From: Seinonella peptonophila
GTDB taxonomy: Bacteria; Bacillota; Bacilli; Thermoactinomycetales; Thermoactinomycetaceae
Length of the DNA: 64,000 nucleotides
Direction of reading: 5' to 3'
NCBI RefSeq assembly: GCF_900129355.1
Contig: NZ_FQVL01000003.1
Location: 1-64,000 of the forward strand
The position numbers were made by a program, and so were the translations under genes. Shown piece after piece: positions 18,289-27,972 of this stretch. Numbering within the stretch: the stretch's first letter is position 1; each line of letters opens with the position of its first letter. The notes under the pieces were generated by a model. That model made no database searches and was not told where the DNA came from. It saw only the letters and a program-made list of their open reading frames with translations.

Positions 18289-19431
18289 TTGACTTTTAAA
18301 AGTAACTGGATGGGAGTAACCGTTCGTGCGCTAATTGTTGTTGCAATTCTCTATCTGGCATATTATTTGATTGGCTTTGCCCTGCCACTGATCTATCCAT
18401 TTGTAATTGGTTTAATGATTTCAATGTTGATTGAACCCATTATCAAATTTCTAGAGAAAAAAGCAAGAATTCCTCGTGGACTTAGTGTAGCAATCATTCT
18501 AATCTTACTACTGGCACTTATTTTTAGCCTGTTAATTTTTGTTATTGCAGAAATTGTGATCGAGTTAACCAATTTAGCTGAATTTCTTCCAAATGCATTT
18601 AAAAATGTACAAAATTTCTTCATTGATGCTTTTACAAAAGATGATACACAGATCAAGCGGATTATAGACACACTGCAAAATTACCTAAAGAAAAACCCAC
18701 AACATCAACAAAAAATTGCAGATAGTTTAAGTGAAAATATCGGCGTAATTGCAAACAAAGGGACACAGCTCATTACCGATTTTCTCGCCTGGCTAGGCAA
18801 TTTATTAAGCGATTTACCTTTCTTCTTAACAGTACTCGTTTTCATCGTTTTAGCGACACTATTTATTTCGCTTGATTTCCCTCAACTGAAACGGGGATTA
18901 ATCTCACTCATTCCAAAACGTGTCCATACAACAGGTGGCATCGTTTTAACAGATATCAAAAAGGCATTGGTTGGCTTTATTCGGGCGCAGATGATACTGA
19001 TTACGATTACAGCCCTGATCGTGCTTATCGGTTTACTCGTGATGAAAGTCCCATATGCTTTAACGATTGCCCTGTTAATCGGATTGGTTGACCTGCTTCC
19101 CTATCTGGGCGTCGGGGCTGTCCTAATCCCTTGGTTGATCTATTCCTTTATCACAGGTGACATTCACTTGGGGATTGGACTTAGTATCATCTATGGAATT
19201 ACACTCGTCGTAAGACAAGTGTTAGAGCCTCGTTTACTCGCTAGCACAGTTGGCTTAAACCCATTGTTAACGCTAATTGCAATCTTTATTGGGCTGCAAC
19301 TGATTGGTTTCCTAGGCATCATTGTCGGTCCAATCGTTGTCGTGATTCTACTCGCTTTACATCGGGCACACATATTTCGTGACACTTGGCTTTTTATTAA
19401 AGGAGATCCGATTAAAGAAAGAGTTGAGTGA
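18289..19431 (+). CDS. ytvI: AI-2E family membrane protein YtvI
   Basis: A 380-aa polytopic protein of the AI-2E transporter family, in which members act as exporters or Na+/H+ antiporters. Hydrophobic segments occur near residues 10-45, 60-90, 160-185 and in a dense C-terminal block (about 235-365). A charged cytoplasmic stretch lies between about 110 and 150. TTG at 18289 is the likely start, nine bases after AAGGAGG. It is divergent from citZ, as in B. subtilis, where its sporulation-related role is unclear. Confidence 0.88.
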   Translation: MTFKSNWMGVTVRALIVVAILYLAYYLIGFALPLIYPFVIGLMISMLIEPIIKFLEKKARIPRGLSVAIILILLLALIFSLLIFVIAEIVIELTNLAEFLPNAFKNVQNFFIDAFTKDDTQIKRIIDTLQNYLKKNPQHQQKIADSLSENIGVIANKGTQLITDFLAWLGNLLSDLPFFLTVLVFIVLATLFISLDFPQLKRGLISLIPKRVHTTGGIVLTDIKKALVGFIRAQMILITITALIVLIGLLVMKVPYALTIALLIGLVDLLPYLGVGAVLIPWLIYSFITGDIHLGIGLSIIYGITLVVRQVLEPRLLASTVGLNPLLTLIAIFIGLQLIGFLGIIVGPIVVVILLALHRAHIFRDTWLFIKGDPIKERVE

Positions 19432-19533
19432 GTAGAGATGAAGGAGCAATGATTCGCAGATAAGCGAAAAAGCTTCTTCATCTGCTTCTTTATGGCTCAA
19501 TTTGACTCCACTGTCCCTTCTTCTATTCCAATG

Positions 19534-19950
19534 CTACGACTTCTCTTTATAAGACTGAAGAAGTTGGAACACCTCAGGAAATTGCCGCGCTAGATTGATT
19601 CTCTTTAAGTTTTGATCTGTCCAAAGATGTTTACTGCGACCTTTCACTAACAGTTTTTCTGTCTCTTTGTGTTTTACTTGATATGTAAAAACAATTTTAC
19701 TCCCCAAAAGTTCTTCTAGTCCTGTCACAATGACGACTTCATCATCATAACGTGCGGGTGCCAAATATCTTGCTTCGACCTCAACAACAGGTAACAATAC
19801 TCCCTTATGTTCTAAACGCTGATAAGTAAACCCTCGTTGGCGGATATAGTCTGTTCGTCCAATTTCAAACCAAGTAAGATAGTTGGCATGGTATACAACA
19901 CCCATTTGATCTGTTTCTTGATAGCGTACTCGAATAATTGATTCTGACAT
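19534..19950 (-). CDS. Acyl-CoA thioesterase of the YbgC/FadM (4-hydroxybenzoyl-CoA thioesterase) family
   Basis: A 138-aa hot-dog fold protein. The catalytic Asp/Tyr region RYQETDQMGVVYHANYL followed by WFEIGRTDYIR is characteristic of the family. It would hydrolyse short acyl-CoA or related thioesters; the substrate is not predictable. ATG at 19950 follows AAGGAAGG. It is convergent with ytvI and lies beside the right end of the IS200/IS605-type insertion. Confidence 0.88.
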   Translation of the reverse strand: MSESIIRVRYQETDQMGVVYHANYLTWFEIGRTDYIRQRGFTYQRLEHKGVLLPVVEVEARYLAPARYDDEVVIVTGLEELLGSKIVFTYQVKHKETEKLLVKGRSKHLWTDQNLKRINLARQFPEVFQLLQSYKEKS

Positions 19951-19984
19951 CAAATTTCCTTCCTTCTTCCGTTTAACATATAGA

Positions 19985-20110
19985 TTGAACCTCTCATGGC
20001 TAAAGCCACGAGATTCTTGGGTAGTCCGCTCTACTGAGCAGAATTCGTACAGGATATACGACCAAGCTATCCCCGCAGTCCCTGCGGTTCCTGCGATTAT
20101 GCAGATCGTA
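19985..20110 (-). ncRNA. Probable omega RNA (guide scaffold) at the tnpB 3' end
   Basis: In this family TnpB uses an RNA made from the 3' end of tnpB and the right end of the element, with the guide taken from flanking DNA. Downstream of the tnpB stop the sequence is GC-rich and foldable and ends in the CTCGTGGCTTTAGCCATGAG hairpin. The guide would then come from bases below about 19985. This rests on position and family knowledge, not on a covariance match. Confidence 0.45.
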
Positions 20111-21200
20111 GTCTTTTGCCTTCAGCAAGAATATTCAAACTTGCGTTTACATCCCGATCCCATTCACTATGGCAAGAAGGACACTTCCATTGTCGCAAGT
20201 TCAGGTTTTTGACATCCTTGTTTTGATATCCACAACACGAACAAAGCTGAGAAGAAGCAAAGGTTTTGCCTACGGCAACAACAGTACGCCCATACCACTT
20301 TGCTTTATATTCAAGCATCGTTCTGAATTGATACCATGACACTTCACTAATCGCTTTGGCAAGTTTGTGATTCTTCATCATGTTAGACACTTGCAAGTCT
20401 TCAATTGCAATCATGTCGTGGTTATTGACAAGATGCGTTGAAATTTTTTGCAAGTAGTCTGTTCGGGCATTTGTCATACGTTCATGGATTCGTGCAACCT
20501 TCATTCGTTGTTTATTCCAGTTTGCAGAACCTTTGACACGTCTGGAAAGAATGCGTTGTTCACGAATGAGTTTTTGTTCCATATTCCGTAGGAATTTCGG
20601 ATTCTCGAACACTTCTCCATTCGAGAGAATCGCAAAATCTTTCAGTCCAAGGTCAATGCCGACTTCTTTGTTTGTTTCTGGCAATGGTTGTACGTTTGTC
20701 TCTATTAACAACGAAACAAAGTATTTGCCAGAAGGATTGCGCCTAATGGTCGCAGACAGAATGCGACCTTCTACTTCTCTTGATTTCGCAAAACGAATCA
20801 GCCCAAGTTTAGGAAGTTTGATTTTGTTTCCGTCAATCGCTATATTTCCGTTTGTATGTTTTGTTGTATAGGATTGCACTTTGTTCCTTTTTGACTTGAA
20901 GCGTGGTGCATCGTTTTGTTTCTTGAAAAATCGTGCGTACGCATCAGCAAGGTTTTTTACTGACGACTGAATGGCAATGCTGTCTACTTCTTTAAGCCAT
21001 GGTAATTCTTTTTTTAGATTCGGCAGTTCGGCAGAACATACTCCGTATGATAATCCTTTACCTGTTTCTTTGTATGTTTCATCCCACTTCGCTAAGAAGT
21101 GGTTAAATACAAATCGACTGCATCCAATCGTTTTAGCGATGAGGATTTCCTGTTCTTTGCTTGGGTAGATACGGAATTTGTACGCTTTATTTACGAACAT
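20097..21200 (-). CDS. tnpB: TnpB, RNA-guided endonuclease of an IS200/IS605 element
   Basis: The 367-aa protein appears intact. The split RuvC-like centre is complete: Asp183 in [10 protein letters not shown], Glu267 in IAIEDLQ and Asp350 in [10 protein letters not shown] zinc ribbon lies between them (CSCCGYQ and CPSC, residues 320-343). The N-terminal helix-turn-helix/WED part begins FRIYPSKEQ. TnpB cuts DNA under guidance of the omega RNA and helps maintain the element. The start overlaps the tail of the tnpA remnant region. Confidence 0.93.
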   Translation of the reverse strand: MFVNKAYKFRIYPSKEQEILIAKTIGCSRFVFNHFLAKWDETYKETGKGLSYGVCSAELPNLKKELPWLKEVDSIAIQSSVKNLADAYARFFKKQNDAPRFKSKRNKVQSYTTKHTNGNIAIDGNKIKLPKLGLIRFAKSREVEGRILSATIRRNPSGKYFVSLLIETNVQPLPETNKEVGIDLGLKDFAILSNGEVFENPKFLRNMEQKLIREQRILSRRVKGSANWNKQRMKVARIHERMTNARTDYLQKISTHLVNNHDMIAIEDLQVSNMMKNHKLAKAISEVSWYQFRTMLEYKAKWYGRTVVAVGKTFASSQLCSCCGYQNKDVKNLNLRQWKCPSCHSEWDRDVNASLNILAEGKRLRSA

Positions 21201-21206
21201 TGCTTT

Positions 21207-21269
21207 TCACCTCACTATGGTATTGGATATAGCGTACACATATCCTCTACCGTGTTTGACTTCTGCCAT
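21207..21269 (-). pseudogene. N-terminal remnant of tnpA (Y1 transposase)
   Basis: A 20-codon frame begins MAEVKHGRGYVYAI, which looks like the start of IS200-type TnpA, and follows a GAGGTG site. It then runs out of frame and stops just before tnpB. The catalytic HUH and Tyr parts are absent, so most of tnpA has been deleted. Confidence 0.6.
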
Positions 21270-21551
21270 GTGATCCACCTCAATTAATAGGATAACCGGA
21301 CAATTGACGTGTCAAAAGACACGCCTTGTCCGAAGTCGATTCATCTCATGATTAAAATCACGAGTGTTCTCGGCTAATTCATAAAACAGAGCTTGACTTC
21401 AGAGGATACATATATTTGGGCGATCTCTCACATAATGAGAATAGCCAAATGAGCCAAAACGGGATACAATGTTAGTAATAATCATGAAACGACTTGGTAA
21501 ATGTTGCTTTGTGAAACCAATTTCACCAGCCAATTAGCGAAAGGGGGGCTT

Positions 21552-21647
21552 ATGATGAGTCGTCGAAAACGCAAACAACGCCGCAAAAAGCTGCGTTGGT
21601 GGATTTACCCACCACGCTTAAAATTACGTTTACCCTTGACTGGATAA
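21552..21647 (+). CDS. Very small, highly basic protein (31 aa)
   Basis: The frame encodes MMSRRKRKQRRKKLRWW followed by a short tail ending in LPLTG. Nearly half of the residues are Lys or Arg, mostly in the first half. AAGGGGGG lies just upstream, and a strong terminator begins at the stop codon, so this looks like a complete small gene unit. I do not recognise a family. Nucleic-acid binding or membrane binding would fit the charge. It lies between tnpB and pyk, outside the predicted IS end. Confidence 0.6.
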   Translation: MMSRRKRKQRRKKLRWWIYPPRLKLRLPLTG

Positions 21648-21676
21648 AAGCTCGTGAAGCATCACGAGCTTTTTTA
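21648..21676 (+). terminator. Intrinsic terminator of the 31-aa ORF
   Basis: A perfect 10-bp stem AAGCTCGTGA/TCACGAGCTT is followed by a T run. Confidence 0.85.
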
Positions 21677-21707
21677 TCTTTTAAAGGCTTATAAGTGTAC
21701 AGACATG

Positions 21708-23468
21708 CTAGATCACATTCGCTCTACCTGAATAAACATGTCCTCTTTTGGTATCGACTGTTATTTCCATCTGATCAGTAATTAACTCTGTGGCTCTCTT
21801 CACTCCTACAACAACCGGAATACCAAGACTTACACCTACCACAGCAGCATGCGATGTAAGCCCACCTTCTTCTGTAATGACCGCGGAAGCGCGAGAAATG
21901 GATGAGATCATCTCTTTATCAGTGCCTCTAGTGACGATGATCGCTCCATCAAACATTTTTTGGTTGATTTCTTCAGCCGTTAACCCGTAGACGACTGTTC
22001 CCGTAATGATCTGTTTACCAACCCCTTGACCATGCGCCAATACTCCTCCAATAACATGTACTTTCATAAGATTTGTATTCCCTGGTTTTCCTACTGGTAC
22101 CCCAGCCGTTAAAATGACCAGTTCACCTTGCGCAACCATACCAGATGCTAAAACGCTATTAATTGCTTGCTGAAACATTTCATCAGTTGAGCTCGCAAAT
22201 TCACTTACAACTGGATAGACTCCCCAGATCAAGTTTAGTTTACGCAAAATGGATGGCTCTGTTGTTGTTGCAATGATTGGAGCCCGAGGGCGATATTTTG
22301 AGACTCGACTTGCCGTTCGGCCACTTACAGTTGGGGTGATAATAGCTGAACAGTCAAGCCCTTGTGCAGTCGACACCACAGCTTGAGAAATTGAATCAGT
22401 AATCCCCAAATCAATCTCACGAGCGCGCACTCGAAATAATTCGTCATAATCAAGTTCAGTTTCTGTTCGACGAGCGATTGAAGCCATTGTACTTACTGTT
22501 TCGAGTGGATATCTGCCAGCTGCTGTTTCGCCAGAGAGCATAATGGCATCTGTTCCATCAAATATAGCATTTGCCACATCGCTTGCTTCTGCCCGAGTTG
22601 GGCGAGGGTTTCGCTGCATTGAGTCAAGCATCTGGGTCGCTGTAATGACAGGTTTCCCAACTTGATTGCATTTGCGTATGATCTCTTTTTGAACAATGGG
22701 AACCTCTTCCACAGGAATTTCAACGCCCATATCTCCACGAGCAACCATAATTCCATCTGCCACCTGCAAAATGGAATCTATATTTTCAATCCCTTCCTGG
22801 TTCTCGATTTTGGCGATAATCTGCGCATCAGAACCTTGTTCCTCTAAAATCCTGCGAATTTCTAATACATCTTCTGCTTTTCGCACAAAAGAAGCGGCAA
22901 TAAAATCAACATTCTGTTTGATTCCAAATCGAATGTCAGCCTCATCTTTCTCAGTAATTCCGGGTAACTGAATGCGTACACCAGGGACGTTGACCCCCTT
23001 TCGACTCTTTAAAAGACCTCCATTTTGCACACGACAATAAATATCTGTCTCTGTTTTCTTTTCCACAGTAAGCCCGATCAATCCATCGTCAATTAAGATC
23101 GTTCCACCTATTTTTACTTCTTTTGGAAGTTGTGAATAGCTGATAGAAACTCGCTCTTGATCTCCAGCCACCGGTTTTGTTGTCAATATAAAAGATGCCC
23201 CCACTTCTAGGGAGACCTCAGGCAAAGATAATTCCCCAGTTCTAATCTCTGGGCCTTTTGTATCTAATAAAATAGCGACAACACTTCCTGCATCATCGGC
23301 TGCCTGTCGAATCCTTTGAATGCGTAATGCGTGTTCATCATGAGAACCATGCGAAAAATTAAGCCTAGCAACATTCATGCCCCGTGAAATCATTTCCTGT
23401 AATACATCAACACTCTCACTTGCTGGCCCAATCGTACATACAATTTTTGTTTTGCGTAACATCCCCAT
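21708..23468 (-). CDS. pyk: Pyruvate kinase
   Basis: The enzyme makes pyruvate and ATP from phosphoenolpyruvate, the last step of glycolysis. The 586-aa form includes the extra C-terminal domain found in Bacillus, which resembles the PEP-utiliser swivelling domain (EEGGLTSHAAVVGVSLG). Core motifs are KTKIVCTIGPAS, ARLNFSHGSHDEH, VARGDMGVEIP and ATQMLDSM. The start is ATG at 23468 or two codons later. It follows pfkA closely in one unit. Confidence 0.96.
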   Translation of the reverse strand: MGMLRKTKIVCTIGPASESVDVLQEMISRGMNVARLNFSHGSHDEHALRIQRIRQAADDAGSVVAILLDTKGPEIRTGELSLPEVSLEVGASFILTTKPVAGDQERVSISYSQLPKEVKIGGTILIDDGLIGLTVEKKTETDIYCRVQNGGLLKSRKGVNVPGVRIQLPGITEKDEADIRFGIKQNVDFIAASFVRKAEDVLEIRRILEEQGSDAQIIAKIENQEGIENIDSILQVADGIMVARGDMGVEIPVEEVPIVQKEIIRKCNQVGKPVITATQMLDSMQRNPRPTRAEASDVANAIFDGTDAIMLSGETAAGRYPLETVSTMASIARRTETELDYDELFRVRAREIDLGITDSISQAVVSTAQGLDCSAIITPTVSGRTASRVSKYRPRAPIIATTTEPSILRKLNLIWGVYPVVSEFASSTDEMFQQAINSVLASGMVAQGELVILTAGVPVGKPGNTNLMKVHVIGGVLAHGQGVGKQIITGTVVYGLTAEEINQKMFDGAIIVTRGTDKEMISSISRASAVITEEGGLTSHAAVVGVSLGIPVVVGVKRATELITDQMEITVDTKRGHVYSGRANVI

Positions 23469-23486
23469 CTTCCCTTCAACTTGTGA

Positions 23487-24623
<1,137 letters not shown>

Positions 24624-25574
24624 CTAACTCCCAAACTGCCCGATTTGGGCATATTTCTGATAACGATCTTCCAATAACGCCTCTGGCGTCATTTTTTGTA
24701 GTTCAGAAAGATGTCGCAGAATAGATTCCTTAATGAGGTTTGCTTGTTCTTCTGGGTTCTTCTGCGCTCCTCCTTTTGGCTCGGCCACAATCTCATCAGC
24801 AATGCCAAATCGATATAAATCTTGTGCAGTAATTTTTAAGGCTTCTGCAGCTTCTTGAGCCTTTCCTGCATCACGCCATAAAATAGCGGCTGCACCTTCA
24901 GGAGAAATGACAGAATAATAAGCATGCTCTAACATAAGAAGTCGATTACCGATACTAATCGCTAAAGCACCTCCGCTCCCTCCTTCACCCGTATTGATAC
25001 AGATGATCGGAACGGAAAATCCTGCCATTTCACGTAAGTTACGGGCAATTGCTTCACTTTGTCCCCGTTCTTCTGCTTCGATCCCGGGATGCGCACCCTG
25101 GGTGTCAATAAAACAGATGATTGGACGGCGAAACTTATCAGCTTGTTGCATCAACCGCAGAGCTTTCCTATATCCCTCCGGGTGAGGTAAGCCAAAATTA
25201 CGAGCAATCTTATCTTTCGTATCCGTTCCCCGCTCATGACCGATGACCGTAACTGGAAGACCATCCAATTTGGCGATTCCGCCTACAATCGCGGGGTCAT
25301 CTCCATACAAACGGTCGCCATGCAACTCAAGAAAATCGGTAAAAATAGAACGTATATAGAATAAAGTAGTAGGGCGACTTTGATCACGCGCTATCTGCAC
25401 TTTTTGCCATGGTGTTAATTGACCATAAATCTCCTGTTCTAATCGTTCTGCTTTTTTTTCAAGTGTTGCAATCTCTTCGCTTAGATCAATCGATTTTTCT
25501 TTTGTAAAAGATTTTAATTCAGCTATCTTTTCTCGAAGTTCAATAAGTGGTTTTTCAAATGGCAACTGACTCAA
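24624..25574 (-). CDS. accA: Acetyl-CoA carboxylase carboxyltransferase subunit alpha
   Basis: Together with AccD it transfers carboxyl groups from carboxybiotin to acetyl-CoA for fatty acid synthesis. The 316-aa product has an N-terminal helical part and a crotonase-like core ([38 protein letters not shown]). The start is TTG at 25574, overlapping the accD stop by four bases, after GGGGGAAC. The tight overlap keeps the two subunits in step. Confidence 0.95.
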   Translation of the reverse strand: MSQLPFEKPLIELREKIAELKSFTKEKSIDLSEEIATLEKKAERLEQEIYGQLTPWQKVQIARDQSRPTTLFYIRSIFTDFLELHGDRLYGDDPAIVGGIAKLDGLPVTVIGHERGTDTKDKIARNFGLPHPEGYRKALRLMQQADKFRRPIICFIDTQGAHPGIEAEERGQSEAIARNLREMAGFSVPIICINTGEGGSGGALAISIGNRLLMLEHAYYSVISPEGAAAILWRDAGKAQEAAEALKITAQDLYRFGIADEIVAEPKGGAQKNPEEQANLIKESILRHLSELQKMTPEALLEDRYQKYAQIGQFGS

Positions 25575-26431
25575 TCTTCGTTCCCCCTATATGCGTGAAA
25601 TTCAAGCAGTTGCAATAATCGATCACGCAATTCATGACGTGGAACGACTTGATCTAGCTGCCCATGCTTCAGGAGAAATTCGGCTGTTTGAAAATCATCT
25701 GGCAGTTTCTGTCGAACTGTTTGTTCGATCACACGTCTTCCAGCAAAGCCAATCAATGCGCCTGGCTCTGCAAGGTTAATATCTCCCAATGAAGAAAAAC
25801 TAGCCGAAACTCCACCTGTTGTCGGATGAGTAAGTACAGAAATGAAAAGAATTCTCTCCTGATTTAAACGCTCTAATACAGTGCTAGTCTTAGCCATTTG
25901 CATCAATGAGAAAACACCTTCTTGCATCCTCGCACCACCGGAAGCTGAAAAAAGCACAAATGGATATTTTTTCTCTAATGCCTGCTTTGCCGCTCTCGCA
26001 ATCATCTCTCCTACAACAGAACCCATACTACCCATGCGAAAACGTGCATCCATGACTCCTAAAATCAGAGGATATCCGCCAAGTCGTCCTTCACCCGTCA
26101 CAATCGCTTCATTTAAACCAGTCTTTTTTCGGTCACCTGCGATTTTTTGTAGATAATCAGGAAATTCTAATGGGTCTTCCGTTTGTAATTCAGTATTAAA
26201 TTTAATAAAAGTCCCTTGATCAATCAATGATTCAACTCGCTCAGGCGCAGACATACGAAAATGATACTGACAGGATTTACATATTTTTAAATTTTTTTCT
26301 AATTCTTTTGATATAATAATTGTTCCACACTGTGGACACTTTTCCATGATTCCCTCAGGAACTTCTTTTTTTGCTTGCGTTGAGGGAATGGTGGCATACT
26401 TTCGTTTTTTGCGAAACAGATCCTTTAACAC
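25571..26431 (-). CDS. accD: Acetyl-CoA carboxylase carboxyltransferase subunit beta
   Basis: The 286-aa beta subunit has an N-terminal zinc ribbon (CPQC near residue 32 and CKSC near 51) and a crotonase-type core with [12 protein letters not shown] and [11 protein letters not shown]. The start is probably GTG at 26431. It is followed by accA with overlap and preceded by a malic enzyme gene. Confidence 0.95.
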   Translation of the reverse strand: MLKDLFRKKRKYATIPSTQAKKEVPEGIMEKCPQCGTIIISKELEKNLKICKSCQYHFRMSAPERVESLIDQGTFIKFNTELQTEDPLEFPDYLQKIAGDRKKTGLNEAIVTGEGRLGGYPLILGVMDARFRMGSMGSVVGEMIARAAKQALEKKYPFVLFSASGGARMQEGVFSLMQMAKTSTVLERLNQERILFISVLTHPTTGGVSASFSSLGDINLAEPGALIGFAGRRVIEQTVRQKLPDDFQTAEFLLKHGQLDQVVPRHELRDRLLQLLEFHAYRGNED

Positions 26432-26510
26432 AGGTCACACCTCATCCAAGGATACTAGAATTCAATAACGTCCATTTTATTGTTTATATGATGGACAAGT
26501 TATACATTAA

Positions 26511-27737
26511 TCATGACGTCAACTGTACGGTTTTCTCTAAAATCGAAGCTGGATCTGTCTGAATTTGAGCGACTCCAGTCTCCATAGCTGCTCTTGCTAC
26601 TTCACTTGCAACTTTGGGAGCTACCCTCGGATCAAATGGCGCAGGAATCACATAATCGGGCGCAAGTTGATCTTCAGAAATTAAACCAGCTATTGCATAT
26701 GCTGCTGCAACCTTCATCTCTTCATTAATACAACTTGCCCGTACATCTAATGCACCACGGAAAATACCTGGAAAAGCAAGCACATTATTCACTTGATTTG
26801 GAAAATCAGACCGACCGGTGCCAACTACTTTTGCTCCAGCTTGAAATGCAAGCTCTGGCATAATCTCTGGAACAGGATTTGCCATAGCAAAAATAATCGG
26901 ATCGCGATTCATGGAACGAACCATCTCTTCCGATACAGCATTTGCTACTGAGACACCAATAAAGACGTCTGCTCCCTTTATTACTTCTGCTAAATCACCC
27001 GACTTTTTGGAGCGATTGGTTACTTGGGCAATTTTTTCTTTTACTGCATTCATTCCCACAGGGCGACCTTCATAAATAGCTCCTTTACTGTCACACATAA
27101 TGACATCACGGACGCCCATCTGCTGTAATAATTTTATGATTGCAATACCGGCAGCACCTGCACCATTCGCCACTACTCGGATCTCTTCCATACGCTTCCC
27201 AACGACGCGAAGTGCATTGATTAGCCCGGCAAGGGTTACAATGGCTGTTCCATGCTGATCATCATGAAAGACAGGGATATTTAATTCCTTCTGTAACCTT
27301 TCTTCAATAATAAAGCAGTTTGGGGCTGCAATATCTTCTAAATTAATCCCCCCAAAAGTAGGAGCAAGCAGCTTTACAGTCTCAACCACTTTATCGATTT
27401 CTGTTGAATCAATACATAGCGGAAATGCATCAACACCTGCAAAGGATTTGAATAAAACTGCTTTACCTTCCATCACTGGCATTGCCGCTTGAGGGCCGAT
27501 ATTCCCTAAGCCAAGCACAGCAGTCCCATCAGTAACTACTGCGACCAAATTCCCTTTCATCGTGTAATCATAAGCAGTATCTGGATTCTTATGAATCTCA
27601 ATACATGGTTCAGCAACTCCAGGAGAGTAGGCTAAACTCAAATCGTCAGAGTTTGTCACGGGAACTTTGGATTGGACTGATAATTTCCCTTTATTTTCTC
27701 GATGCATTTGCAATGATCTTTCTCGCAAACTTGCCAT
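26511..27737 (-). CDS. ytsJ: NAD(P)-dependent malic enzyme (YtsJ type)
   Basis: It decarboxylates malate to pyruvate. The 408-aa product has the short malic enzyme layout: SLAYSPGVAEPC, the metal and catalytic region DGTAVLGLGNIGP, HDDQHGTAIV, and a Rossmann fold with NGAGAAGIAI. I prefer the ATG at 27737, which follows AAAGGGCG. An in-frame ATG 15 codons earlier starts only a few bases after a TATAAT box and so would lie at or before the transcription start. The position between dnaE and accD matches ytsJ. Confidence 0.92.
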   Translation of the reverse strand: MASLRERSLQMHRENKGKLSVQSKVPVTNSDDLSLAYSPGVAEPCIEIHKNPDTAYDYTMKGNLVAVVTDGTAVLGLGNIGPQAAMPVMEGKAVLFKSFAGVDAFPLCIDSTEIDKVVETVKLLAPTFGGINLEDIAAPNCFIIEERLQKELNIPVFHDDQHGTAIVTLAGLINALRVVGKRMEEIRVVANGAGAAGIAIIKLLQQMGVRDVIMCDSKGAIYEGRPVGMNAVKEKIAQVTNRSKKSGDLAEVIKGADVFIGVSVANAVSEEMVRSMNRDPIIFAMANPVPEIMPELAFQAGAKVVGTGRSDFPNQVNNVLAFPGIFRGALDVRASCINEEMKVAAAYAIAGLISEDQLAPDYVIPAPFDPRVAPKVASEVARAAMETGVAQIQTDPASILEKTVQLTS

Positions 27738-27784
27738 TTGGATCGCCCTTTCTACGGCATCTTCCTCATCAGTAGATAACATTC

Positions 27785-27790
27785 ATTATA
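27785..27790 (-). promoter_or_regulatory. Sigma-A -10 box of the malic enzyme gene
   Basis: A perfect TATAAT on the minus strand lies about 48 bases upstream of the preferred start. The -35 region is poor. Confidence 0.45.
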
Positions 27791-27888
27791 CCAAAAACAG
27801 AGAGCGAATTGTATGAAGATACTCCCGTCCCATTAATATCATGAAGTCTAATCGATAGCAATTCATTTTTACAAAAATCAAATGTTGC

Positions 27889-27927
27889 ACAAAATCGTAG
27901 TAGAGTCTGTAGATAAAGTCTACGATT
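27889..27927 (-). terminator. Weak terminator-like hairpin after dnaE
   Basis: AATCGTAG and CTACGATT form an 8-bp stem; on the minus strand it is followed by only TTTTG. Confidence 0.35.
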
Positions 27928-27972
27928 CTGATTAGATTTCGTTACACATTCAACCCACTGTTTGCATTCGCC

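Larger units (their letters stand above)
19985..21370 (-). mobile_element. IS200/IS605-family element with intact tnpB and a tnpA remnant
   Basis: Near the two ends lie matching imperfect hairpins: CTCATGGCTAAAGCCACGAG (19993-20012) and CTCATGATTAAAATCACGAG (21345-21364). These resemble the subterminal hairpins that TnpA recognises. Between them are tnpB and only the first codons of tnpA, so the copy cannot move by itself. Exact cleavage sites cannot be fixed without an empty site. It separates the ytvI/thioesterase pair from pyk. Confidence 0.8.
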
